Of a stretch of 13,591 nt of DNA, positions 1-5,865 are shown one piece after another. Within the stretch, counting starts at the first letter, position 1, and the number at the start of each line of letters is the position of its first letter. The position numbers were made by a program, and so were the translations under genes. Below the pieces are notes generated by a model. That model was given only the letters and a program-made list of their open reading frames with translations. It had not been told where the DNA came from and made no database searches. This DNA comes from Ectopseudomonas composti (GTDB lineage: Bacteria > Pseudomonadota > Gammaproteobacteria > Pseudomonadales > Pseudomonadaceae), in assembly GCA_946886245.1 (NCBI GenBank), contig CAMPIF010000062.1, forward strand, positions 1-13,591, in the 5' to 3' direction.

Positions 1-170
1 TTGACGAAGCGATACATCTCGGCGCCGTGCAGCAGACGCTCCTTGATACCGGGGTAGTGCCTGTCCATGTTCTCGATGAGTTCGCGCACGGTGGCGCCCT
101 CGATCTCGATGCGTTTCTGGTTGTCCGTCAGTGGACGCAGCAGAGTGGGAATGGATACGGAAACGGGCAT
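1..170 (-). CDS. MoaD/ThiS/CysO-type ubiquitin-fold sulfur carrier protein (partial, 3' end off window)
   Basis: Only the first 56 residues are visible; the C-terminus, where a Gly-Gly tail should carry the thiocarboxylate, lies beyond the left edge. The start is an ATG with a clear AAGGAG ribosome binding site six bases upstream (177-182). The N-terminus (VSIPTLLRPLTDNQK) and the later HYPGIKERLL and MYRFV segments look to me like mycobacterial CysO, recalled from memory, more than like MoaD or ThiS. Proteins of this family are adenylated at the C-terminus, converted to a thiocarboxylate and used as a sulfur donor for cysteine, homocysteine, thiamine, molybdopterin or siderophore synthesis. 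The two genes upstream on the same strand encode a JAMM protease and an E1-like/rhodanese protein, which supports this role. The substrate that receives the sulfur cannot be told from the window. Confidence 0.85.
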   Translation of the reverse strand, partial: MPVSVSIPTLLRPLTDNQKRIEIEGATVRELIENMDRHYPGIKERLLHGAEMYRFV

Positions 171-229
171 ACCTGACTCCTTGGAACCGTTTGACGGAAA
201 CACGAAGGTGGAAAAAACAAAGGCCTGGA

Positions 230-661
230 TCAGCCGACCTTGACGGCGGGGTACTGCGCCACGGCCTGAATGCTTTCTTCTGTGACCTTGCCGTCGACGA
301 TGCGAAAACTGCGCACCGGCACCACGGCGCGCTTGTCGGTGCTGAGAATCACGTAATGCGCCGAGGGCTCACCCGCGAGGCGAATATCGTCGCGACTGGG
401 GTAACTGCTCGAATCGGTGTGCGAGTGATAGATCACCTGCGGCTCTTCACCGAGCGCCTCCATCTCGCGCCAGATGCGCAATTGCTCCTGCGCATCGAAC
501 TGGAAGAAAGATGTCGACTGCGCAACATTGCGCATGGCGATCATGCGACTCGGCCGCCGCGAACCACTCGGCCCGGCGATTACGCCGCAGGTTTCAATCG
601 GATGATCCGCATGCGCCTGTGCGAGCATCGCATCGAGCAGTTCGGAAAGAATAATCAGCAT
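230..661 (-). CDS. Mov34/MPN/PAD-1 (JAMM) family zinc metalloprotease, Mec/QbsD-like
   Basis: A 143-residue JAMM-domain protein. The zinc-site motif is complete: Glu23 in PIETCGV, then His79-Ser-His81, Ser89 and Asp92 (HSH-x7-SRDD). Bacterial stand-alone JAMM proteins of this size act on sulfur carrier proteins. Mec of M. tuberculosis releases cysteine from CysO, and QbsD trims extra residues from the carrier QbsE to expose Gly-Gly. The carrier gene 59 bp downstream and the E1-like gene 30 bp upstream fit either job. I chose the ATG at 661 because GGGAG stands eight bases before it; the in-frame ATG five codons earlier (676) has only a C-rich stretch upstream. Which of the two activities applies depends on the carrier's C-terminus, which is off the window. 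Confidence 0.88.
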   Translation of the reverse strand: MLIILSELLDAMLAQAHADHPIETCGVIAGPSGSRRPSRMIAMRNVAQSTSFFQFDAQEQLRIWREMEALGEEPQVIYHSHTDSSSYPSRDDIRLAGEPSAHYVILSTDKRAVVPVRSFRIVDGKVTEESIQAVAQYPAVKVG

Positions 662-691
662 GCTGCTTGCTCCCATGGTCGGGGGGGGTGC

Positions 692-1864
692 TCAGTAGCT
701 GGGCAAGGTCGTATCCACGTCGCGAACCCAGGCGAGGATGCCGCCGTCCAGATTGCGCACATTGCCCAGGCCCAGGTTTTGCAATTCCAGCAGCACCGCC
801 CGAGAGCGCTGCCCGCTCTTGCAGTGCAGGATCAGCGGGGTGTCCTTGCCGAAGCGCGCAGCTATCTCGCGGGCGAGCGAGGGTGCCTTGGGCATCAGAT
901 GGGCACCGTCGATGCACACGATGTCCCACTCCGTGGGTTCGCGGACGTCGATCAGCTCGTGCAATGCCGCGTTGTCACGCAGTGCCTTCAGCTCAACGGC
1001 GCTGATCGATGGAATGTCCGACTCCGCCATGCCGTGGGGACGATTCAGTCCGCAGAAAGCCTGATAGTCGCTCAGCCCGGTGATCGGCTTGCGACCGGGG
1101 GCGCGGCGCAGGGCGACCTGCCGGTAGGTCATGTCCAGCGCGTCGTAGATCATCAGCCGGCCGAGCAGCGTCTCGCCGATACCGGTGATCAGCTTTATCG
1201 CCTCAGTGGCCATGATCGAGCCAATGGCGGCGCAGAGAACGCCCAGCACCCCACCCTCGGAGCAGGATGGCGCCAGGTCCGGCGGTGGCGGCTCAGGGTA
1301 GAGATCACGGTAATTGAGACCGGCGCCACCCGGCGCATCCTCCCAGAACACCGAAGCCTGTCCCTCGAAGCGAAAGATCGACCCCCAGACATAGGGCTTG
1401 CCAGCCAGCACACAGGCGTCGTTGACCAGGTAGCGGGTAGCGAAGTTGTCGGTGCCGTCGAGGATCAGGTCGTACTGCGCGAAGAGTTGCACGGCCATTT
1501 CCGGCTCGAGGCGCTCGCTGTGCAGCTTCAGATTCACGTAGGGATTGAGCTGACGAATCGCCTGCGCAGCACTTTCCACCTTCAAGTGGCCTACGCTGGA
1601 CACTCTGTGAATCACCTGACGCTGCAGGTTGGATTCATCGACCACATCGAAGTCGATGAGCCCCAGCGTGCCCACTCCCGCAGCGGCCAGGTAAAGCAAG
1701 GCTGGCGAGCCCAGCCCTCCTGCGCCAATGACCAGTACCCTGACCGTCTTGAGGCGGCGCTGACCATCCACGCCAACGTCAGGAATCAACAGGTGACGGC
1801 TGTAGCGCGTGATTTCATGCTTGCTCAGCGTCGCAACCGGCTCAACCAAAGGAGGAAGTCTCAT
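692..1864 (-). CDS. moeB: MoeB/MoeZ-type E1-like adenylyltransferase with C-terminal rhodanese domain
   Basis: A 390-residue fusion. Residues 13-270 are a ThiF/MoeB fold with the nucleotide-binding GAGGLGSPALLYLAAAG (about 48-64), an acidic DFD at 71-73, DGTDN at 136-140 and a conserved Cys201 in APSCSEGGVLGVL. Residues 285-390 are a rhodanese with the active-site loop CKSGQRS (Cys348). The family adenylates the C-terminus of a ubiquitin-like carrier and moves persulfide sulfur onto it. The two CxxC zinc pairs of classical MoeB are missing: the first region reads NYRDLYPEPPPP and the second has no paired cysteines, as I remember for mycobacterial MoeZ. The ATG at 1864 gives the usual family length; the frame runs 20 codons further to a TTG, but that extension does not look like protein of this family. 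The gene symbol is a family label; with a JAMM and a carrier gene downstream the role is probably not molybdopterin synthesis. Confidence 0.9.
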   Translation of the reverse strand: MRLPPLVEPVATLSKHEITRYSRHLLIPDVGVDGQRRLKTVRVLVIGAGGLGSPALLYLAAAGVGTLGLIDFDVVDESNLQRQVIHRVSSVGHLKVESAAQAIRQLNPYVNLKLHSERLEPEMAVQLFAQYDLILDGTDNFATRYLVNDACVLAGKPYVWGSIFRFEGQASVFWEDAPGGAGLNYRDLYPEPPPPDLAPSCSEGGVLGVLCAAIGSIMATEAIKLITGIGETLLGRLMIYDALDMTYRQVALRRAPGRKPITGLSDYQAFCGLNRPHGMAESDIPSISAVELKALRDNAALHELIDVREPTEWDIVCIDGAHLMPKAPSLAREIAARFGKDTPLILHCKSGQRSRAVLLELQNLGLGNVRNLDGGILAWVRDVDTTLPSY

Positions 1865-1907
1865 CTTCGTATTCCCGAGTGTTTCACTGAGAACAATTCT
1901 CGAGCGA

Positions 1908-1935
1908 GAGATAGGCTCGAACAATCGGGGTTGAA
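1908..1935 (-). promoter_or_regulatory. Candidate sigma-70-type promoter of the sulfur-transfer operon
   Basis: On the minus strand a TTCAAC (-35-like, 1930-1935) is followed after 16 bases by TATCTC (-10-like, 1908-1913), some 44 bases before the adenylyltransferase start codon. The match to consensus is only moderate. The position, just downstream of a direct repeat at 1940-1970, is what makes it attractive. Confidence 0.3.
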
Positions 1936-1939
1936 GCAG

Positions 1940-1970
1940 GATTCGTATGTATTCGAGTACGATTCGTATG
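1940..1970. repeat. Direct repeat GATTCGTATG, two copies 21 bp apart, upstream of the sulfur-transfer operon
   Basis: Identical 10-mers at 1940-1949 and 1961-1970, offset by 21 bp or two helical turns, so both copies face the same side of the DNA. They lie just upstream of the candidate -35 box of the operon, where an activator would bind. The stretch also holds an inverted TCGTA/TACGA pair. I do not recognise a known regulator motif. Confidence 0.4.
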
Positions 1971-2040
1971 CGTACCAGGGATTTGTTGAGCGGTCGCCCC
2001 GGAGCCCCGCAGGGTCATTGGCACCTGCCCCGCCAAAACG

Positions 2041-2070
2041 AAAAGGCCACCCCGAGGGGTGGCCTTTTTT
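2041..2070. terminator. Rho-independent terminator downstream of ahpF, usable in both directions
   Basis: A long, perfectly paired stem: AAAAGGCCACC on the left and GGTGGCCTTTT on the right around a CCGAGG centre. It begins 16 bp past the ahpF stop codon. On the minus strand the stem is followed by TTTTCGTTTT; on the plus strand a run of eight T follows. It separates ahpF from the promoter region of the sulfur-transfer operon. Confidence 0.85.
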
Positions 2071-2085
2071 TCAACGTGGCGGCGA

Positions 2086-3642
2086 TCAGCTATGGCGGAT
2101 CAGGTGGTCGAAGGCGCTCAGCGAGGCCTTCGAACCTTCGCCCATGGCGATGACGATCTGCTTGTACGGCACGGTGGTCACGTCACCTGCCGCGAACACG
2201 CCAGGGATGTTGGTCGCGCCCTTGGCATCGACGATGATCTCGCCGAAGCGGTTGAGCTCCACGCTGCCCTTGAGCCAGTCGCTGTTGGGCAACAGGCCGA
2301 TCTGCACGAAGATGCCTTCCAGCTCGACGCTGTGCAGCTCTTCGGTGGTGCGGTCCTTGTACGCCAGGCCGGTGACTTTCTGACCGTCGCCCTTGACCTC
2401 GGTGGTCTGCGCGCTCTTGATCACGGTCACGTTGGGCAGGCTGAGCAGCTTCTTCTGCAGTACGGCATCGGCACGCAGGGTGTCGGCAAACTCCAGCAGG
2501 GTCACGTGAGCGACGATACCGGCCAGGTCGATGGCCGCCTCGACGCCGGAGTTACCGCCGCCGATCACTGCCACGCGCTTGCCCTTGAACAACGGGCCGT
2601 CGCAGTGCGGGCAGAAGCACACACCCTTGGCCTTGTATTCCTGCTCGCCGGGCACACCCATCTCGCGCCAGCGTGCGCCGGTGGAGAGGATCACGGTCTT
2701 GGCCTTGAGCGACGCGCCGTTCTCGAACTTCACTTCGTGCAGGCCGCCTTCGCTGCTGGCCGGTACCAGAGCCGAGGCACGCTGCAGGTTCATCACGTCG
2801 ACTTCGTATTCCTTGACGTGCTCTTCCAGTGCGCGCACCAGTTTCGGGCCTTCGGTTTCCTTGACCGAGATGAAGTTCTCGATGGCCATGGTATCGAGCA
2901 CCTGACCACCGAAGCGCTCGGCGGCAATGGCAGTGCGGATGCCTTTGCGCGCGGCGTAGATGGCAGCCGCAGCACCGGCCGGGCCACCACCGACTACCAG
3001 TACATCGAAGGCGTCCTTGGCGCTCATCTTCTCGGCGTCGCGGTTGGCAGCGCCGGTGTCGATCTTGGCGAGGATTTCCTTCACTTCCATGCGACCGGAA
3101 GCGAAGACCTCACCGTTCAGGTAGATACTCGGCACCGCCATGATCTGGCGCCGCTCGACTTCTTCCTGGAACAGCGCACCGTCGATGGAGACGTTGCGGA
3201 TATTGGGGTTGAGCACGGCCATCAGGTTCAGCGCCTGGACCACGTCCGGGCAGTTCTGGCAGGACAGCGAGAAATAGGTCTCGAAGCTGAACTGGCCTTC
3301 GATGCCTTTGACCTGTTCGATCAGATCGGCTTCGAGCTTGGACGGATGGCCGCCAACCTGCAGCAGTGCCAGCACCAGGGAGGTGAATTCATGCCCCATG
3401 GGGATACCGGCGAAACGCAGGCCGATATCCGCCCCGGGGCGATTGAGCGCGAAGGACGGCTTGCGACTGTCATCGCCGTCTTCACGCAAAGTGATCTTGT
3501 CGGTCAGGCCGACGATATCGTGCAACAAGGCACTGAGTTCGCGGGATTTGTCGCTGTCATCGAGGGACGCGACTATCTCGAACGGCTGAGTGACCTTCTC
3601 GAGGTAGGCCTTCAATTGAGCTTTAAGCGTGGCGTCCAACAT
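2086..3642 (-). CDS. ahpF: Alkyl hydroperoxide reductase subunit F (NADH:AhpC disulfide reductase)
   Basis: A 518-residue flavoprotein, close to the family's usual 520. It carries electrons from NADH through FAD and two redox disulfides to AhpC in the cytoplasm. Residues 1-200 are the tandem thioredoxin-like N-terminal domain with a CQNC motif (Cys128, Cys131). An FAD-binding [17 protein letters not shown] starts at 218. The pyridine-nucleotide domain holds the second redox centre CPHC (Cys344, Cys347) just ahead of [14 protein letters not shown]. The FAD-contacting GVFAAGDVT is near the C-terminus. The ATG at 3642 is preceded by AAAGGGA. ahpC is upstream on the same strand but 254 bp away, with a palindromic repeat and a terminator-like hairpin between them. 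Expression therefore depends on read-through or on its own start, and I see no clear promoter. Confidence 0.97.
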   Translation of the reverse strand: MLDATLKAQLKAYLEKVTQPFEIVASLDDSDKSRELSALLHDIVGLTDKITLREDGDDSRKPSFALNRPGADIGLRFAGIPMGHEFTSLVLALLQVGGHPSKLEADLIEQVKGIEGQFSFETYFSLSCQNCPDVVQALNLMAVLNPNIRNVSIDGALFQEEVERRQIMAVPSIYLNGEVFASGRMEVKEILAKIDTGAANRDAEKMSAKDAFDVLVVGGGPAGAAAAIYAARKGIRTAIAAERFGGQVLDTMAIENFISVKETEGPKLVRALEEHVKEYEVDVMNLQRASALVPASSEGGLHEVKFENGASLKAKTVILSTGARWREMGVPGEQEYKAKGVCFCPHCDGPLFKGKRVAVIGGGNSGVEAAIDLAGIVAHVTLLEFADTLRADAVLQKKLLSLPNVTVIKSAQTTEVKGDGQKVTGLAYKDRTTEELHSVELEGIFVQIGLLPNSDWLKGSVELNRFGEIIVDAKGATNIPGVFAAGDVTTVPYKQIVIAMGEGSKASLSAFDHLIRHS

Positions 3643-3667
3643 GATTCAGGTATCCCTTTGACAAAAT

Positions 3668-3706
3668 TCGGAAACAAAAACGCCCGAGCGGATCGCGCCC
3701 GGGCGT
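3668..3706 (-). terminator. Terminator or attenuator between ahpC and ahpF
   Basis: Inverted repeat ACGCCCG (3680-3686) and CGGGCGT (3700-3706) with a 13-base loop. Read on the minus strand it is followed at once by TTTTTGTTT, a standard intrinsic terminator layout. It stands 38 bp before the ahpF start codon, so it can end ahpC transcripts or reduce read-through into ahpF. Confidence 0.7.
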
Positions 3707-3754
3707 CCGGCACTGGAGGGCTGGGTAACAGCCCTTAAGCGCGTTAATCAGCAG

Positions 3755-3896
3755 AAAAACGGAGCGGAAAGCGTCGCGAGCGAAACGCTGGCAAGGCGGG
3801 ATCAGGTGAGAACGCGGAGTGTACGACTGTACATGAGCATTCCGAGCCTGATCCCAACGCCGCCAGCGTGAGCGCAGCAGCTTTGCGACCGTTTTT
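3755..3896. repeat. Imperfect palindromic repeat A (about 140 bp) abutting the ahpC stop codon
   Basis: The outer arms pair: 3755-3772 (AAAAACGGAGCGGAAAGC) against 3880-3896. Inner paired blocks include CGCTGGC (3786-3792) with GCCAGCG (3862-3868), and GGGATCAGG (3798-3806) with CCTGATCCC (3848-3856). The centre is the small palindrome TGTAC-GACT-GTACA (3820-3833). The core 3814-3841 matches the core of repeat B at 25 of 29 aligned columns. It could fold into a long hairpin in the ahpC transcript. It looks like a non-coding, REP- or MITE-like dispersed repeat; I cannot name the family. Confidence 0.65.
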
Positions 3897-4460
3897 TTAG
3901 ATTTTGCCGACCAAATCCAGGGAAGGCGCCAAAGTAGCCTCGCCCTCTTTCCACTTGGCCGGGCAGACTTCGCCCGGGTGAGCGGCGGTGTACTGAGCGG
4001 CTTTCAGCTTGCGCAGGGTTTCCGATACGTCGCGGGCGATTTCGTTGGAGTGGATTTCCACGGTCTTGATCACGCCTTCCGGGTTGATCAGGAAGGTGCC
4101 GCGCAGCGCCAGGCCTTCTTCCTCGATGTGCACGCCGAACGCGCGGGTCAGCGCGTGAGTCGGGTCGCCGACCAGCGGGAACTGAGCCTTGCTGACAGCC
4201 GGGGAAGTCTCGTGCCAGACCTTGTGCGAGAAATGGGTGTCGGTGGTGACGATATAGACTTCAGCGCCGGCTTTCTGGAATTCACCGTAGTTGTTGGCGG
4301 CGTCTTCGATCTCGGTCGGGCAGTTGAAGGTGAAGGCAGCCGGCATGAAGATCAGTACCGACCACTTGCCCTTCAGGCTCTGCTCGGTGAGCTCGACGAA
4401 CTCGCCAGCGTGGAAAGCGTTGACCTTGAACGGTTGTACCTGAGTGTTGATGAGGGACAT
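3897..4460 (-). CDS. ahpC: Alkyl hydroperoxide reductase subunit C (peroxiredoxin)
   Basis: A 187-residue typical two-cysteine peroxiredoxin of the Prx1/AhpC group, which reduces hydrogen peroxide, organic peroxides and peroxynitrite in the cytoplasm. The peroxidatic site is P40-AAF-T44-FN-C47 followed by PTE, the family's PxxxTxxC pattern. The resolving cysteine is Cys166 in GEVCPAKW. Length and both cysteines match enterobacterial AhpC. The ATG at 4460 follows a strong AAGGAG. AhpF, its reductase, is encoded next on the same strand. The stop codon overlaps the T-rich end of palindromic repeat A. A possible LysR/OxyR-type site lies about 100 bp upstream. Confidence 0.97.
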   Translation of the reverse strand: MSLINTQVQPFKVNAFHAGEFVELTEQSLKGKWSVLIFMPAAFTFNCPTEIEDAANNYGEFQKAGAEVYIVTTDTHFSHKVWHETSPAVSKAQFPLVGDPTHALTRAFGVHIEEEGLALRGTFLINPEGVIKTVEIHSNEIARDVSETLRKLKAAQYTAAHPGEVCPAKWKEGEATLAPSLDLVGKI

Positions 4461-4509
4461 CTCTGACTCCTTCTGAGGTTTGCGTGAGGGTTTGAAATCT
4501 ACAGGACGT

Positions 4510-4515
4510 ATCTTA
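4510..4515 (-). promoter_or_regulatory. Weak -10-like element upstream of ahpC
   Basis: TAAGAT on the minus strand, about 50 bp before the ahpC start codon. No good -35 hexamer stands 16-18 bases upstream, as is usual for activator-dependent promoters. Confidence 0.25.
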
Positions 4516-4559
4516 GCGACCTAACGAAAAAAAGCTTATTGATTACGGCCATGATATTG

Positions 4560-4574
4560 ATTGAATGAGCCAAT
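4560..4574. promoter_or_regulatory. Possible LysR-type (OxyR-like) binding site upstream of ahpC
   Basis: ATTG and CAAT arms separated by seven bases, matching the T-N11-A layout and the 4-7-4 spacing of an OxyR core dyad, though the arm letters differ from the ATAG/CTAT consensus. The outer pair of half-sites that OxyR also contacts is not evident. OxyR control of ahpC is well established in related bacteria; this particular site is a guess. Confidence 0.3.
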
Positions 4575-4579
4575 CGTTG

Positions 4580-4604
4580 ACAAAGCCCGCACCAGACGCG
4601 GGCT
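4580..4604 (-). terminator. Probable terminator of the quinone oxidoreductase gene
   Basis: Perfect 7-bp stem AGCCCGC (4584-4590) and GCGGGCT (4598-4604) with a seven-base loop. On the minus strand it is followed by only a short TTTG. It lies 170 bp beyond the qor-like stop codon because palindromic repeat B sits in between. Confidence 0.5.
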
Positions 4605-4763
4605 AGCAGGCTGTTGAAAAACTACCTGCGTTGCCATTGCTGCGTTAAAAACAAGCTCAAAATGCTCATTTACAACTCGTAAACTCCGCTTTTTCGCCTG
4701 TTTTTGTGGGGCCGCCATCGGTATTGCACTGGCTGCCTCGCCTACGTTTTTCAACGGCCTGCT
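4605..4763. repeat. Palindromic repeat B (159 bp) with 18-bp terminal inverted repeats
   Basis: The ends are AGCAGGCTGTTGAAAAAC (4605-4622) and GTTTTTCAACGGCCTGCT (4746-4763), which pair at 17 of 18 positions. The interior is partly self-complementary around TTTAC-AACTC-GTAAA (4669-4683). The core 4661-4689, read on the minus strand, matches repeat A's core at 25 of 29 aligned columns. It has no coding potential and no convincing target-site duplication. The structure resembles a MITE or other small non-autonomous repeat. It starts 11 bp after the qor-like stop codon and ends against that gene's terminator. Confidence 0.75.
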
Positions 4764-4774
4764 GGAGCTATCGC

Positions 4775-5737
4775 TCAGACAAGATCGGGATCGATAAGCA
4801 GCGCGATTTTACCTGCAACCTGATTACCGGCGAGTGTCTCGAATGCCACTTCACTGTCTTTGAGGGCAAAACTGCGCTCGAGTTGCGGCTTCAGCCGACC
4901 CTCGGCAAACAGCGGCCAGACCTGCTGCTGCAGATCGTGCAACAGGTCGGCCTTGAACGAGTCGTCGCGATTGCGCAGGGTCGAGCCGATCAGTTGAACG
5001 CGCTTGCCCAGCACCTGAGCCAGGTCCAGGGTGGCCTCACGTCCGCCCATCAAACCGATATTGATCCAGCGACCATCACGGGCCAGCAATTCCAGGTTCA
5101 GCGCCGCGTACTGCCCGCCAACCGGATCGAGGATCACATCGAACGGTCCGAAATCACGCAGCGCTTGCAGATCGTCACCGCGCAGGGCACCCCCCTGGGC
5201 ACCGAGCGCTTCGCAGTAGGCCAACCGCTCTGGCGAGCCAACGCTGACCCAGCAAGGGGTGCCGAATGCCTTGCACAGCTGGATGGCGGCCGAGCCGACA
5301 CCGCTGGCGCCGGCATGCAGCAGGACTTTCTCGCCGGGACGCAGGGCCCCGAGCTGGAACAGATTGAGCCAGGCGGTGGCGTATACCTCGGGCACCACAG
5401 CGGCCTCTACCAGGCTCAGACCCTCCGGCACCGGCATGGCATGGCGAGCATCGAGCACCACCTCCTCGGCCATGCCGCCACCCGCGAGCAGACAGCAGAC
5501 GCGATCCCCCACCTGCCAGGCACTCCCGGCGCCCACTTCGACCACCACCCCGGCGCACTCCAGGCCCAGTGCCTGGCTCGCACCCGGCGGCGGCGGATAG
5601 AGCCCGGCGCGCTGCAACAGGTCAGCCCGGTTGAGCCCCGCTGCAGCCACCTTGACCCGAATCTGCCCCGCGTCACAGGTCTGCGCCGGTTGTTCCAGCC
5701 ACTCCGCACGCCCTTCGACGCCTTGCAATGCCTTCAT
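4775..5737 (-). CDS. NAD(P)H:quinone oxidoreductase-like, zinc-independent MDR family (PIG3-like)
   Basis: A 320-residue medium-chain dehydrogenase/reductase. The N-terminal half is the GroES-like catalytic domain (NRADLLQRAGLYPPPPGAS, then GLECAGVVVEVG). The second half is a Rossmann fold with the quinone-reductase signature HAGASGVGSAAIQL. The zinc-ligand pattern of alcohol dehydrogenases is absent, so an NADPH-dependent quinone or enal reductase is expected in the cytoplasm. The ATG at 5737 has GGAGG four bases upstream; the frame extends six codons further to a TTG that is less likely. It is divergent from prc, with 128 bp between. The exact substrate cannot be read from the sequence. Lying beside ahpC/ahpF, it may belong to a general redox-stress cluster, but it ends in its own terminator. 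Confidence 0.88.
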   Translation of the reverse strand: MKALQGVEGRAEWLEQPAQTCDAGQIRVKVAAAGLNRADLLQRAGLYPPPPGASQALGLECAGVVVEVGAGSAWQVGDRVCCLLAGGGMAEEVVLDARHAMPVPEGLSLVEAAVVPEVYATAWLNLFQLGALRPGEKVLLHAGASGVGSAAIQLCKAFGTPCWVSVGSPERLAYCEALGAQGGALRGDDLQALRDFGPFDVILDPVGGQYAALNLELLARDGRWINIGLMGGREATLDLAQVLGKRVQLIGSTLRNRDDSFKADLLHDLQQQVWPLFAEGRLKPQLERSFALKDSEVAFETLAGNQVAGKIALLIDPDLV

Positions 5738-5794
5738 GCTGCCTCCATAGTGCAAGTGAACCGAGCCCAGCGCAGACCGCCGGGCTTTTGCCTA

Positions 5795-5834
5795 GCGCCA
5801 ACGGAACCTGGCGCCCTCAAATACGGCCTAATAT
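5795..5834 (+). promoter_or_regulatory. Candidate promoter of prc, with sigma-E (AlgU)-like -35 or a sigma-70 -10
   Basis: GAACCT (5804-5809) resembles the GAACTT -35 box of AlgU/sigma-E promoters and is followed after 17 bases by CCTAA (5827-5831), a three-of-five match to TCTGA. Alternatively TAATAT (5829-5834) is a good sigma-70 -10 box with a poor -35. An inverted repeat GCGCCA/TGGCGC (5795-5800, 5809-5814) overlaps the element. Either reading puts the transcript start just before the ATG at 5866. Confidence 0.35.
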
Positions 5835-5865
5835 GCGTTATCAACTGCCACTACGTCGAATCAGC

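Noticed and set aside
1889..1901. A small palindrome (GAGAA-CAA-TTCTC) upstream of the adenylyltransferase gene.
   Set aside because: Short, in the untranslated leader, with no second copy or known motif; too weak to call an operator.
131..2383. A 750-codon open reading frame on the plus strand.
   Set aside because: It runs antisense across the adenylyltransferase, JAMM and the end of ahpF, spans a strong terminator and has low-complexity, His/Gln/Arg-rich sequence with no recognisable domain; it is a by-product of GC-rich codon use.
2059..3738. A 559-codon open reading frame on the plus strand.
   Set aside because: It is the antisense shadow of ahpF, whose domains and cysteine motifs are unmistakable on the minus strand.
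4536..4754. A 72-codon reading frame inside palindromic repeat B.
   Set aside because: It is explained by the repeat; no ribosome binding site and no protein-like composition.
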